DNA from: Flagellimonas meishanensis | GTDB lineage: Bacteria; Bacteroidota; Bacteroidia; Flavobacteriales; Flavobacteriaceae | NCBI RefSeq assembly: GCF_019880545.1 | Contig: NZ_JAINVW010000003.1 | Location: 1,364,001 to 1,428,000 of the forward strand | Length of the DNA: 64,000 nucleotides | Reading direction: 5' to 3' | Shown here: piece after piece, positions 1 through 9,140 of the stretch | Layout of the letters: each line of letters starts with the position of its first letter | How positions within the stretch are numbered: position 1 is the stretch's first letter | Program-made: the position numbers and the translations under genes | Notes under the pieces: generated by a model | Told to the model about the DNA's origin: nothing | Seen by the model: the letters and a program-made list of their open reading frames with translations, nothing else | Database searches by the model: none

Positions 1-1
1 C

Positions 2-568
2 AATGGGACCAATGACATTGTTTTGAGCAAAAAATACCACGATACCTATGTGCCGGTTAGGGGAAGGGAATGTTCATCACAACAAATGCCCTTTATCAAA
101 GAAAAATTTGAAACTTACTCTGAATTTGCCAATGCAAGTTTGGTGGACATCTATGGTGAAAAGCTCGAAAATTCGTATGAAAACAGCGTTACGGAGTTCC
201 AGTCCATCATATTGATCAACAAGGGTGACAACCAATTTGAAAAAGCCGTGCTACCAATAGATGTACAAACCTTTCCTCTCATGGATTGTGTCTTTATGGA
301 TATCAATCATGATGGTTTTGAGGACATTGTTGCGGCAGGAAACATCTATGAAACGGAAGTGGAAACCCCAAGGTTGGACGCTATTTCTGGAATTGTACTG
401 CTCTCCAATGGCAAAGATGGTTACACCAGTGTGCCTCAGCAGGATTCGGGTCTTTGGCTGGAAGGCAATGTAAAAAGTTTGGATACCTTTACCAATGCTG
501 GCAAGGAAATGTTTTTGCTAAGCGCAGCGAACAATGGTCCTTTAAGGGCCTACAAATTACTTCAATAA
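2..568 (+). CDS. VCBS/FG-GAP repeat protein, C-terminal part
   Basis: The 5' part is cut off by the window edge: the frame is open to base 2, leaving about 188 residues and a TAA stop. The fragment holds a calcium-loop motif of the D-x-N-x-D-G-x-x-D type (DINHDGFEDIV, near bases 297-330), typical of FG-GAP/VCBS beta-propeller repeats in large extracellular or surface proteins of Bacteroidota. Such proteins often carry an ASPIC/UnbV domain, but none can be seen in this fragment. It ends 9 bp before rlmB, so the two are probably co-transcribed by read-through. The substrate or partner cannot be told from the fragment. Confidence 0.75.
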   Translation, partial: NGTNDIVLSKKYHDTYVPVRGRECSSQQMPFIKEKFETYSEFANASLVDIYGEKLENSYENSVTEFQSIILINKGDNQFEKAVLPIDVQTFPLMDCVFMDINHDGFEDIVAAGNIYETEVETPRLDAISGIVLLSNGKDGYTSVPQQDSGLWLEGNVKSLDTFTNAGKEMFLLSAANNGPLRAYKLLQ

Positions 569-577
569 ACATTCCCT

Positions 578-1309
578 ATGAACAGCCAAATCTACGGTAT
601 CCGGGCCATACTGGAGGCCATTGCCGCCGAACAGCCCATAAACAAGATTTTCCTTCAAAAAGGACTCAAAGGAGAGTTGTACCAGGAATTGGAGGCGACC
701 ATTCGCAAAACGGGCATCAGTCGGTCCTATGTTCCCGTTGAAAAGCTCAATAGGCTGACCAGGAACAACCACCAAGGTGCGGTCGCGCAGATTTCCCCGG
801 TCTCCTTTCACGATTTTGAAGTTTTGGTTGAAGCAGTCATCCAAAAAGAAACCAAGCCCTTCTTGTTATTGTTGGACCAAGTCTCTGACGTCAGAAATTT
901 TGGAGCCATTATCAGAACGGCCGAATGTTCTGGTGTTCACGGCATTATAATCCCCAAAACAGGTGCGGCACCCATTACCGAGGATACCGTAAAAACGTCG
1001 GCAGGTGCCATCTTCAACATCCCGATAGCAAAGGTGGAGCATTTAAAGGATGCCATTTTTTATCTACAATCTTCAGGTATTTCGGTGGTGGCCGCCACAG
1101 AAAAAACGGACATCGAGCTTTATGATGTGGATTTTGACCGCCCGTGTGCCATAATCATGGGTTCTGAGGGCCATGGAATTTCGCCTTCCATACTTGCACT
1201 GGTGGATGAACAGGCCAAACTTCCCTTATTGGGTTCTATTGGTTCCTTGAACGTTTCAGTGGCCTGTGGAGTTTTTCTATATGAAGTGGTTCGGCAAAGA
1301 AAAGGGTAG
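578..1309 (+). CDS. rlmB: 23S rRNA 2'-O-ribose methyltransferase RlmB (TrmH/SpoU family)
   Basis: 243 residues, the usual length. An N-terminal L30e-like RNA-binding region (about 1-75) precedes a SpoU/SPOUT knotted methylase domain (about 95-243). All three family motifs are visible: LDQVSDVRNFGAIIRTA with the catalytic Arg/Asn signature, MGSEGHGIS in the SAM-binding knot, and SLNVSVA near the C-terminus. RlmB methylates G2251 of 23S rRNA; TrmH tRNA methylases are close relatives, so the exact target nucleotide is inferred from the N-terminal domain. The ATG lies 9 bp after the preceding gene. The gene converges on the rhomboid protease with 2 bp between the stop codons. Confidence 0.9.
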   Translation: MNSQIYGIRAILEAIAAEQPINKIFLQKGLKGELYQELEATIRKTGISRSYVPVEKLNRLTRNNHQGAVAQISPVSFHDFEVLVEAVIQKETKPFLLLLDQVSDVRNFGAIIRTAECSGVHGIIIPKTGAAPITEDTVKTSAGAIFNIPIAKVEHLKDAIFYLQSSGISVVAATEKTDIELYDVDFDRPCAIIMGSEGHGISPSILALVDEQAKLPLLGSIGSLNVSVACGVFLYEVVRQRKG

Positions 1310-1311
1310 CC

Positions 1312-2040
1312 TTACTCCTTATCCTTCTTTTTGTAATGATATTGAACGGAAACATGGTCCTTCTGGTCATCGTCCAAATTACCCTCAATGAAATTGCCAT
1401 CCTCATCAAAGTGTTTTAAAAAAGGATCTTCCTCCTCATTGTAATCTTCCCTTTCCCAAGCATACTTTTTCTCTTTGGGTACCTTCACCCTAATCATCAA
1501 AGCAAGGAAGAGTCCTGTCAGGAATCCTGAAAGATGCCCTTCCCAAGATATTCCGTCCTTTACCGGAAAAATGTACCAGATCATACTTCCATAGATGAAA
1601 ACCACTACCAGGGAAATAGCGACCAATCTAAAATGCTTGGTCAAAATCCCTTTAAAGAAAATAAAACTCGCCAGTACATAGATCAGCCCACTGGCCCCAA
1701 TATGAAAGGACGGCCTGCCAATGAACCACGTCAATAATCCAGAGATGAGCACGCCAAGGATAACGATCCGTAATGCCTGTTTTTGATAAAAATAGAACAG
1801 GAAAGAAGTCAACACGGCCAAAGGCAATGTGTTGTTATAAAGATGCTCAACAGAGCCATGGATGAATGGACTGAACAAAACACCCTTCAACCCACTGATT
1901 TTCCTTGGATGAATCCCAAAATCGTTCAGGTTGACCCCCAAACGCAGTTCAGCCCAAAAAACCGTCCAAATGGCCAAAATGGCCACCAATGGTGCCAAGA
2001 TCACGGAATTGGAAATCTTAAAATGATCGCTTGTTGACAT
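1312..2040 (-). CDS. Rhomboid family intramembrane serine protease
   Basis: 242 residues with about six hydrophobic helices between residues 12 and 185. The catalytic dyad is recognisable: Ser117 in the GASG motif and His169 in WEGHLSG. The conserved H-x-x-x-N before the second helix is also present (HLYNN, 66-70). Rhomboids cleave transmembrane substrates within the inner membrane. The last 55 residues (about 188-242) form a hydrophilic, Asp/Glu-rich cytoplasmic tail, common in flavobacterial rhomboids and not catalytic. The gene is divergent from rarA with 122 bp between the starts. Its substrate is unknown. Confidence 0.9.
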   Translation of the reverse strand: MSTSDHFKISNSVILAPLVAILAIWTVFWAELRLGVNLNDFGIHPRKISGLKGVLFSPFIHGSVEHLYNNTLPLAVLTSFLFYFYQKQALRIVILGVLISGLLTWFIGRPSFHIGASGLIYVLASFIFFKGILTKHFRLVAISLVVVFIYGSMIWYIFPVKDGISWEGHLSGFLTGLFLALMIRVKVPKEKKYAWEREDYNEEEDPFLKHFDEDGNFIEGNLDDDQKDHVSVQYHYKKKDKE

Positions 2041-2162
2041 ATTGCATAATGAATCAATTAATCGGCCATAAAGTTGAATTTACACAAATTGTCAGTTTCA
2101 AATGGATATCCTTTCAAAAATGACTGCCCCAGTGCCTACAAATTTGTTTTATTTTTATCCTC

Positions 2163-3440
2163 ATGAACGAACCCTTGGCAGAGCGCATACGGCCCAAATC
2201 ATTGGAAGATTACATTAGCCAAAGTCATTTGGTGGGTGAAAATGGGGCGTTGACCCTTCAAATCAAAAAGGGGATTGTTCCCTCCTTGATTTTCTGGGGG
2301 CCACCCGGAACTGGAAAGACCACTTTGGCGAATATCATCGCCAATGAAAGCGAAAGGCCTTTTTATACCCTAAGTGCCATAAGCAGCGGGGTGAAAGATG
2401 TGAGGGAAGTTATTGAAAAAGCAAAGCAAAGCGGGGGTCTTTTTACTTCAAAAAATCCCATTTTGTTTATTGATGAGATTCATCGATTTAGTAAATCGCA
2501 GCAAGATTCTTTGCTGGGCGCCGTGGAAAAAGGCTGGGTAACCCTGATTGGCGCTACCACCGAAAATCCGAGTTTTGAGGTTATCCCCGCACTCCTTTCC
2601 CGATGTCAGGTATACGTGTTGAAACCATTTGACAAAACGGATTTGGAAGCCCTTTTGCACCGGGCAATGACTACTGATACGGTGTTACGCGCAAAAAAAA
2701 TCGTTCTTAAGGAAACGGAGGCCCTGCTTCGGCTTTCGGGTGGTGATGCCAGAAAATTATTGAACATTTTTGAGCTGATAGTCAATTCTGAGACAGAAGA
2801 ACCCATCACCATCACAAACGACTCTGTGCTTAACAAAGTTCAGAAAAACACAGTCCTCTACGACAAAACCGGGGAGCAACACTACGATATCATTTCTGCA
2901 TTTATCAAATCCATACGGGGAAGTGACCCCAATGCAGCGGTGTACTGGCTTGCCCGAATGATTGAGGGTGGCGAGGACGTAAAGTTCATTGCGAGGAGGA
3001 TGGTGATCCTGGCTTCCGAGGATATTGGCAATGCAAATCCAACGGCATTGGTCATGGCGAACACCACTTTTCAGGCGGTGAACACCATTGGACATCCTGA
3101 GGCAAGAATCATTTTGAGCCAATGCGCTACGTATTTGGCTTGTTCGCCCAAAAGCAATGCCAGCTATGTTGCCATAAAAGAAGCTCAAAAAACGGTGGGT
3201 GAAACAGGGGATCTGTCGGTTCCTTTGGCCATTAGAAATGCCCCGACCAAACTGATGAAGGATTTGGGGTATGGGGCCAACTACGACTATGCCCATGATC
3301 ATGAAGGAAACTTTGTGGATTTTGAGTTTCTCCCGGAAGAAATTTCGGGAACGGCCTTTTACCGACCAGGAAACAATCCCCGTGAAAATGCATTGCGTGA
3401 TTTTCTAAAAAAGCTTTGGAAAAAAAAGTACGGCTATTAG
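2163..3440 (+). CDS. rarA: Replication-associated recombination protein A (RarA/MgsA AAA+ ATPase)
   Basis: 425 residues, full length. A AAA+ domain carries Walker A GPPGTGKT (46-53), Walker B with DEIH (104-107), sensor residues around [10 protein letters not shown], and the Arg finger region SRCQVYVL. The C-terminal MgsA/RarA clamp-loader-like oligomerisation region follows (about 190-425, including [17 protein letters not shown]). RarA works at stalled replication forks with SSB. The ATG follows an AT-rich stretch containing CAAATTTG, a near match to the TAnnTTTG -7 box. The 3' end overlaps the convergent secreted-protein gene by 4 bp. Confidence 0.93.
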   Translation: MNEPLAERIRPKSLEDYISQSHLVGENGALTLQIKKGIVPSLIFWGPPGTGKTTLANIIANESERPFYTLSAISSGVKDVREVIEKAKQSGGLFTSKNPILFIDEIHRFSKSQQDSLLGAVEKGWVTLIGATTENPSFEVIPALLSRCQVYVLKPFDKTDLEALLHRAMTTDTVLRAKKIVLKETEALLRLSGGDARKLLNIFELIVNSETEEPITITNDSVLNKVQKNTVLYDKTGEQHYDIISAFIKSIRGSDPNAAVYWLARMIEGGEDVKFIARRMVILASEDIGNANPTALVMANTTFQAVNTIGHPEARIILSQCATYLACSPKSNASYVAIKEAQKTVGETGDLSVPLAIRNAPTKLMKDLGYGANYDYAHDHEGNFVDFEFLPEEISGTAFYRPGNNPRENALRDFLKKLWKKKYGY

Positions 3441-4324
3441 AATTTGATATTGAGCTCCTCTAAACGTTTCTCACCGTTTTCGGCGTATTCAAGCATCCAT
3501 TTGTCGTCTTTTTTGAAGACAACGGCATTGTTGCCCTTATAGTCTGTCAAAAAAATGTCTTGCATAGAAGTTTCCTGAAGTTTGAGTATCACATTGGAAG
3601 CATTGTCCATCAAATGATATCCATTTTCAACGGATTGGGCAACCATCTGATCCCCAAGCCGAAAGTCTTTGGATAGCGATAACACAGGTGCTTGTTCCTC
3701 GTTGATTTCTTCCACGGGTTCCGCCTTTACCATATTTGAACCTATCGGCTCTTTACTTTTGTAGAACTGTTCTTTCGGTGTAGCTTTTTGTTCTACGACT
3801 TTAGGGTTGGGAGCATTGCCAACCGACTTTATATCATCTTTGAAGCTTATTGTAATGGTCTCGTCGTTTTTGGACTTGGTTTCTTTTTTTTCTTTGGGTG
3901 TGTACCTATAGTCCATCCCAGCAAAAGAAATAAAGGATTCTTCCAACGCCTCTTTATAAGCATCACGATATTCTTTTTCTTTGCTCCTTCCCTCAATGGT
4001 CCTAAAGATTTCTTTCCCATTGCAGTCGGTAAGTACTATAAATGTCTTTGTGGAGAATAGGGTGGAAAAATCCAACAGTTCAGCAGTCAAAGCAAGACAT
4101 GGTTCCTCCACTAAATCCACTTGTATTGCATCATCATAAATTGCATTGAATCCATATTGGGTAAAATAGTGTTTCACCATGGTGCTTGTCATATGCAAGT
4201 TTTCCGAATTGAATGCCTCGAACTTTTTAGGCACAATAATATACTTGTAGCTGTTCAGCTGCCCATTTACGGTTCCACTAATTCCTATGGCAAAAAGCGC
4301 TATATATACAATTCTTAACCTCAT
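3437..4324 (-). CDS. Secreted protein of unknown function, third gene of an envelope operon
   Basis: 295 residues. A signal peptide (about 1-21, ending near VNGQ) indicates export to the periplasm or surface. Residues 25-150 look like a compact alpha/beta domain (YKYIIVPKKFEAF start, then TFIVLTDCNGKEIFRT), reminiscent of small Bacteroidota envelope proteins annotated only as hypothetical. A charged linker rich in Lys/Glu/Pro follows (155-215), then a C-terminal segment of short beta strands (220-295). It starts 12 bp after the DUF5723 barrel gene and is probably co-transcribed with it. I do not recognise a named family. Confidence 0.75.
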   Translation of the reverse strand: MRLRIVYIALFAIGISGTVNGQLNSYKYIIVPKKFEAFNSENLHMTSTMVKHYFTQYGFNAIYDDAIQVDLVEEPCLALTAELLDFSTLFSTKTFIVLTDCNGKEIFRTIEGRSKEKEYRDAYKEALEESFISFAGMDYRYTPKEKKETKSKNDETITISFKDDIKSVGNAPNPKVVEQKATPKEQFYKSKEPIGSNMVKAEPVEEINEEQAPVLSLSKDFRLGDQMVAQSVENGYHLMDNASNVILKLQETSMQDIFLTDYKGNNAVVFKKDDKWMLEYAENGEKRLEELNIKF

Positions 4325-4336
4325 ATCTACCTTAAA

Positions 4337-5791
4337 TCAATTATCGTTCCAAGATATAATATTAAATCCGAATTGTAAAGATGCATAGTGGCTTCCGGCT
4401 ATATTTTGATAGCCCAACAGGTTGTCGCCAAGGATATAAAAATTCACTGGACCAGCCTGAAAATTGAGTCCCAATCCCACATTTGTAAACGAATATTTAT
4501 CCACGGTATAGGTGGTCTTCATGGAGAAGGCCCTTCCAAGCCTTTTTTGGTAGAACCCTGTGAGGGCAGGCTGAAAACCCCTTGGCCTTTTGATCAGATA
4601 GAGTTGCCCACCTACGCTGTTCTTATAAAATTCCTGGTTTTGGCCACTGACAACATTGATTCCGCAACCGCAATTTTCGTTTTTGCTTTGGCCCTGGCCA
4701 AAATCATAGCGAATGGAACCATAGGCCTTTAAGGGCCTGAAAGATAGATATCCGGAGCTGTTTTCCCCATAAGGCAGGGACTCCTCAATATCGTCCACCA
4801 AATCCTGCCAAAGATCATTATCGATTTCATTCACATCATCGGGCAAAAAAACGGTGATTCCCTCGGTTTCGGCCCTCCCCCGTAGCGTATAATTCTTTAC
4901 GTCTTTGGATTGATAAATAAACCCCAGATCCAAAATACTGCCCGTAATGGTCGTCTGCGGATTGAGGTTATAACTGAACCCAAGATCCAGCCCGAGGCCC
5001 AGGTTACCGCCCAAGAACACTCTTTTGGCGAAAAGCCGGGTTAGGTCCCTTTGTGTGGTGGAGGTGTCCTCGTCCAAAATATTGATGATGCCATTGGCCC
5101 CTGCGGTTTGAAGTTCCATATCCGCTACAATGGTACTTCTGTATATGTTGTCCTGCCCCTGTGTGGTCACAAAAGAACCCGAATTGTTGATGGACTGAAA
5201 CTGAAAAATACTGGAATACAGCTTGGCACGGGCGCCTACGGTAAGGGTATTGCTCATTTTTCTGTTGATGCCAAAATGAAAGACATTAACCATTTCTCCC
5301 CTGACACTAAGATCGCCCAAATCAAAACTACGTCCTATATTGGTGCCCCCATTGCCTTCAAAGGCCAAAATGGCCAAATCCCTTGGCCAATATACAATCA
5401 CATCGGTCTCACCGTATATCCCAAAAGAATAGTAGTCATCAGGTCGGTTTCTTCCCCTAAAACCCACATTGAACCCTTCAATTTGGCTTGTGGTGCTAAA
5501 ATCGTCCCTTCTGCTCATGGCATCCAAGACCCTTTCCCTTACTTTGGTCGTAAAATCGATGCCATCGTTTGCAAAGAGATCGTTTACCGTCACGCCACTT
5601 GTTCCTGCCTGAAACGACAATCCTGAAATAAAGGGTACACCGGTATGCCATCGTTCCATGGTCTTTACCCCGGGGTTGACCATCAACGATTGGGGAATCT
5701 CATAAAAATCATATAATAATTGCTTGTTTTGGGACAACAACGGGGTTATTCCCAATAGCATAAAGGAAAAAAGTGACAAGCTCAACCTCAT
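4337..5791 (-). CDS. DUF5723 family outer-membrane beta-barrel protein
   Basis: 484 residues with a signal peptide (about 1-20). The rest alternates short amphipathic strands and turns rich in Gly, Asn and aromatic residues, and ends in an aromatic-containing strand, as in outer-membrane barrels. The N-terminal part (YEIPQSLMVNPGV, GLSFQAGTSGVTVNDLF) fits the DUF5723 group of Bacteroidota, related in fold to PorV/PorP-like barrels. The start ATG overlaps the stop of the upstream lipoprotein gene (ATGA), suggesting translational coupling. No experimental role is known to me; a structural or transport role in the outer membrane is inference. Confidence 0.75.
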   Translation of the reverse strand: MRLSLSLFSFMLLGITPLLSQNKQLLYDFYEIPQSLMVNPGVKTMERWHTGVPFISGLSFQAGTSGVTVNDLFANDGIDFTTKVRERVLDAMSRRDDFSTTSQIEGFNVGFRGRNRPDDYYSFGIYGETDVIVYWPRDLAILAFEGNGGTNIGRSFDLGDLSVRGEMVNVFHFGINRKMSNTLTVGARAKLYSSIFQFQSINNSGSFVTTQGQDNIYRSTIVADMELQTAGANGIINILDEDTSTTQRDLTRLFAKRVFLGGNLGLGLDLGFSYNLNPQTTITGSILDLGFIYQSKDVKNYTLRGRAETEGITVFLPDDVNEIDNDLWQDLVDDIEESLPYGENSSGYLSFRPLKAYGSIRYDFGQGQSKNENCGCGINVVSGQNQEFYKNSVGGQLYLIKRPRGFQPALTGFYQKRLGRAFSMKTTYTVDKYSFTNVGLGLNFQAGPVNFYILGDNLLGYQNIAGSHYASLQFGFNIISWNDN

Positions 5792-6339
5792 TGCAATTCA
5801 AATAGAAATTCCGCAGCGGATCTGAATATGATCTTTGGGTCGGTTTCAGAGGAAGTGCTGGAGTTATCGCCAAGGTTGCTGCCAACAATCCTAAGTGCGG
5901 AAGTAGCTACCAGTATGTCCAAGCTCTTGCCCGTGGGACCATAGGCCACTTCCCGTGTTAGAATGCCAGACGGTGCGGGCTCTATGCTAAAAGTTTCAGT
6001 ATCCAGAATGTTCCCGGTTTCATCCAAAAACTCAACAACAAAACTGATATTTTTGCTGGTGGTGTTCTCCACTTCGAAGATTATGGTACCTTCCAAGAGC
6101 CTTTCCGCCACAAATTGCTCATTGAAAGCATCAAAATTGACATCTTCACTATAAAAAGATTCAGAGGTACCGGAAGCGTTGATGAACTCCTCTGTGGACT
6201 CCAAATAGAAAATACTCGAAACCAGTAAAGGGGTTACCTGCAAGTCATCAAACTGATCAAAGTCCTGCTCTTCGGAACAAGAAATGGGCAAGCACAAAAC
6301 CAGCAATGCAAAGGCAAGCTTGAAAAGATTTCTTTTCAT
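5788..6339 (-). CDS. Hypothetical lipoprotein upstream of DUF5723 barrel
   Basis: I chose the internal ATG (MKRNLFKLAF) because it gives a proper signal peptide with a lipobox ending at LPISC; an ATG 21 bp upstream (6360) would only add MIKAPLP. The mature protein of about 165 residues is acidic at its N-terminus and rich in beta strands and Ser/Thr, and is probably anchored in the outer membrane. It overlaps the DUF5723 gene by 4 bp, so the two products are likely made together and may interact. No named domain is recognised. Confidence 0.7.
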   Translation of the reverse strand: MKRNLFKLAFALLVLCLPISCSEEQDFDQFDDLQVTPLLVSSIFYLESTEEFINASGTSESFYSEDVNFDAFNEQFVAERLLEGTIIFEVENTTSKNISFVVEFLDETGNILDTETFSIEPAPSGILTREVAYGPTGKSLDILVATSALRIVGSNLGDNSSTSSETDPKIIFRSAAEFLFELQ

Positions 6340-6396
6340 GGGCAATGGGGCTTTTATCATATAACAATTGAGAGACCAGATCTCCTAACTATAACT

Positions 6397-7086
6397 CTAC
6401 AAAAAGCCTTTTATTTCAATAAGATTGTTAATCATTGGGGCCACCTTATGCGCGGATTCCCCGTTGCAATTGAAGTGTATCGCTTCCATACCAACAGCTT
6501 TTGCCCCTTGGATATCGGCTGCGAGATTATCGCCTATCATCATCGAATTCCGCGGTGAGGTTTTGGCCTTCGTCAGCGCAAGCTCAAAAATATAGGGGTG
6601 AGGTTTTTTCACTCCTGCTGTCTCGGAATTTACAATTTGGTTGAAGTAGTCCCGTATTTTGCTTCCTTTCAGCTTTTTTTCCTGAACTTCCTGAAACCCA
6701 TTGGTGATGATATGCAACCGATACTTTGGGGCGAGGTACCCCAGAATTTCCATGGTGTTCGGCATCAGATGCGTAAAGGATGACAAATGTGCAATATAAT
6801 CATGTGCCAAAGCGTCGATGGTCACATCCGATACCTGTGTGCCCAATTGATCAAAGGTGAGTTTCAATCGGCGATACCGCAGTTGGGGTTTGCTTATCCT
6901 GTTCTCCCGATAAAGTTTCCAAAATTCTAGATTGATAGGAGAATAGATGGTTAAAAAGTCATCCAGGTCAACTCCGATCTGATGTTCTTCAAATATTTTC
7001 TGGAACGTGAGTGCCGAGTTTTTCTCAAAGTCCCAAAGCGTGTGGTCTAGATCAAAGAAAACATCGGTTATCCCATGGCTAAACAT
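6397..7086 (-). CDS. YjjG-family noncanonical pyrimidine nucleotidase (HAD superfamily)
   Basis: 229 residues. HAD motif I FFDLDHTLWDF lies at about 9-19 with the nucleophile and general-acid Asp pair. Motif II is in LHIITNGFQ, motif III Lys in AGVKKPHPYIF, and motif IV in MIGDNLAADIQGAKAVGM. The cap domain between motifs I and II and the phrase KKPHPYIF match YjjG-type nucleotidases, which hydrolyse noncanonical dUMP/dTMP-like monophosphates in house-cleaning. It overlaps the upstream deacetylase-like gene by 8 bp, so it is the last gene of a radC-led operon. Confidence 0.85.
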   Translation of the reverse strand: MFSHGITDVFFDLDHTLWDFEKNSALTFQKIFEEHQIGVDLDDFLTIYSPINLEFWKLYRENRISKPQLRYRRLKLTFDQLGTQVSDVTIDALAHDYIAHLSSFTHLMPNTMEILGYLAPKYRLHIITNGFQEVQEKKLKGSKIRDYFNQIVNSETAGVKKPHPYIFELALTKAKTSPRNSMMIGDNLAADIQGAKAVGMEAIHFNCNGESAHKVAPMINNLIEIKGFL

Positions 7087-8374
7087 AGTATCGTTTTAAA
7101 AAGGATTTGTATAGCTCAATCCAGTTTATTTGATGGCTCCCGCCCAACAACTCATTGGAAAAGATACAGACCATGCTTCCATTTAGCTGTTTTACGTTCC
7201 TGTAGATAGCATCCATTTTTTCAAAAATTGCCGCCTGGGCATCATAGTTCAAAAGTGCATAATCGTGTACCGCGAAGGGGTGTACCTTCAAGGGCTGGCG
7301 CACCTCCATATTGATGTCATAAAAGTAAAAGGGGGTGCAGGTTCCGGCCCTGAAGCCAATCTCATGGGTATAGCCCATTGAAAAATCATCGGTGAACTCG
7401 GTTTCCACCAAATTGCGATAGGTGGTCGGCACACTTACCCGATTATAGCGCAATCTGGAATAACGAACGGGCCTGTTTATCAAATTGCTCAGGCGGTCCT
7501 TTTCTTCTTTTAAAACGGTTTTATCCGTGGATGAAACATAGGATGTGCTAAGCGAAACGATGCTGTAATCCGCCACGGACTTTATCAGATAACGGAACTT
7601 GCTGTTGTTTGGGGATATATTTTTATCATGTGCGGAGTGTTCGGCCATTTGAAAGAAGAACATGGTCTTGATGGGAAATTTTTTATGGATTTTTATCAAT
7701 TGACCAAAATTGTCATAAGGATCCTTCTTAAAACCCATCAAAACCGATGCACGGTCAACTATGCTCTTAAATCTTAGATTTCCCAGATCTAATAAAAAGC
7801 CGCCGAACGTCCTTGCAACCCCACGCAGTGCATAGCTATGTGAGGTGGTTACGTTTATGACCGATGTAAAATTGTAAGCCCTTTTTTTGCGTTTCATATT
7901 GGGAAATCGCTGCATAAGGGCATCCAATAACCTATATGCCCAGATATCCACTACAGGGAGCTCCAAAAACTTGTTCTGGTACGCCAGGCTTTCCTTTACG
8001 GGATACCTTCCCACGCTGTCCTTTACATGTGGCAAATATTCTTCATAGCGGGTAAGCAGGAAAAAACTGGCTGAAAAAATATCGTAAGGGATCGTGCTTT
8101 TTTCCCCGCTTGAAAAAAAACAGGGGACTCCATCCCAATCCGATACCTTGATGTCCAGATCGTTGATTCCCTGTTCAAACAATAAATCGTTGCTTCGGAT
8201 AAAAAATTCATTCTGTAACGGTTGCTTGGAATAGGTGATCTTGGGACCGGAATGTTTTATGAAATCCTCCACCTTGGTGGTAAATGAAACCTCAATACCC
8301 AAGATTCCCTCAAAAATCTGCCTGGCCGTATAGGCCAGCCTATTGGTAATTTTATGGGTAAATATCAAAAGCAT
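7079..8374 (-). CDS. Polysaccharide deacetylase-like protein, catalytic motifs apparently lost
   Basis: 431 residues. The overall pattern matches the Bacteroidota family annotated as polysaccharide deacetylase with an N-terminal DUF7033-type domain (about 1-160) and a NodB-like half (about 165-420, including GFRAGTCTPFYFYD at about 362-375). In the homologues I remember, the metal-binding part reads D-I-D near residue 174 and H-P-S-Y near 276. Here those places read INVTTSHSY (173-181) and SLSTSY (274-279). If the alignment is right, the metal ligands are missing and the protein may not be an active deacetylase. It sits 12 bp after radC and overlaps the HAD gene. Confidence 0.75.
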   Translation of the reverse strand: MLLIFTHKITNRLAYTARQIFEGILGIEVSFTTKVEDFIKHSGPKITYSKQPLQNEFFIRSNDLLFEQGINDLDIKVSDWDGVPCFFSSGEKSTIPYDIFSASFFLLTRYEEYLPHVKDSVGRYPVKESLAYQNKFLELPVVDIWAYRLLDALMQRFPNMKRKKRAYNFTSVINVTTSHSYALRGVARTFGGFLLDLGNLRFKSIVDRASVLMGFKKDPYDNFGQLIKIHKKFPIKTMFFFQMAEHSAHDKNISPNNSKFRYLIKSVADYSIVSLSTSYVSSTDKTVLKEEKDRLSNLINRPVRYSRLRYNRVSVPTTYRNLVETEFTDDFSMGYTHEIGFRAGTCTPFYFYDINMEVRQPLKVHPFAVHDYALLNYDAQAAIFEKMDAIYRNVKQLNGSMVCIFSNELLGGSHQINWIELYKSFLKRYYV

Positions 8375-8386
8375 ATTACAGTGTGT

Positions 8387-9085
8387 CTACAGTATTCCTT
8401 GATCGGCAAAGCTAAGGTATTCGTGTTGGGTCAAAATTAAATGATCCAAAACTTTAATGTCGAGTGCCTCTGCGGCCGTTTTCAATTTTTGGGTGATTTT
8501 TTTGTCCGAAGCACTCGGCCTCAGTGTTCCGGAAGGATGGTTGTGTGCCAGTACAATGCCAACCGCGCCAAGTTCCAGCGCTTTTCTCAAAACGAGCCTG
8601 ACATCCACCAAAGTCCCTGTAATGCCTCCTTTGCTCAATTGGGACTTGTGTATGACCTTGTTGGAATTATTCACATATACGATCCAAAACTCTTCGTGCT
8701 GCAGTTCCCCGATCAAGGGAAACAACAGTTCAAAAACATCCTTGCTGCCCGTGATCTTCAAAACTCTCTTGTGGTCTGGTCCCCTTCGGCGCCTCCCAAC
8801 CTCCATGGCAGCGGCTATGGTAATCGCCTTGGCCTCTCCAATGCCCTTGAACCGCATCAGTTGGTTGATTGATAGTTTTCCAAGCTCGTTTAAATCGTTA
8901 TCCACCGAGGCCAAAATTCGTTTTGAGAGTTCAACCGCGCTCTCATTTCTGTTCCCCGAACCGATAAGGATGGCGATAAGCTCTGCATCGGACAACATTG
9001 AACTGCCCTTTGCCACCAATTTTTCCCTGGGCTTGTCATCCATGGCCCAGTTTTTTATGGAAAAAGATGCCGTTTTTTGTTGCAT
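8387..9085 (-). CDS. radC: RadC family JAB-domain protein
   Basis: 232 residues, typical length. The N-terminal helix-hairpin-helix part (about 30-100, with MRFKGIGEAKAITI) is followed by an MPN/JAB metalloprotease-like domain. The JAMM motif is complete: H181, H183 and Asp194 in HNHPSG-x7-SASD. RadC proteins are implicated in DNA repair or natural transformation, but their biochemical role remains uncertain. Divergent from a DUF1569 gene with 55 bp between starts; the minus strand there holds TATATTTA, one mismatch from the TAnnTTTG box. Confidence 0.92.
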   Translation of the reverse strand: MQQKTASFSIKNWAMDDKPREKLVAKGSSMLSDAELIAILIGSGNRNESAVELSKRILASVDNDLNELGKLSINQLMRFKGIGEAKAITIAAAMEVGRRRRGPDHKRVLKITGSKDVFELLFPLIGELQHEEFWIVYVNNSNKVIHKSQLSKGGITGTLVDVRLVLRKALELGAVGIVLAHNHPSGTLRPSASDKKITQKLKTAAEALDIKVLDHLILTQHEYLSFADQGIL

Positions 9086-9140
9086 AGTCTAAATATAGCG
9101 GATTAATTTTATGTAATTTTCAAAACAAAATCCTTGGTAC

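Noticed and set aside
2757-3302. 181-codon frame antisense to rarA
   Set aside because: rarA is fully conserved across this stretch; the antisense product has no recognisable domain.
5051-5626. Long open frame (191 codons) on the plus strand
   Set aside because: It lies wholly antisense to the DUF5723 gene, has no family-like sequence, and is explained by codon bias of the minus-strand gene.
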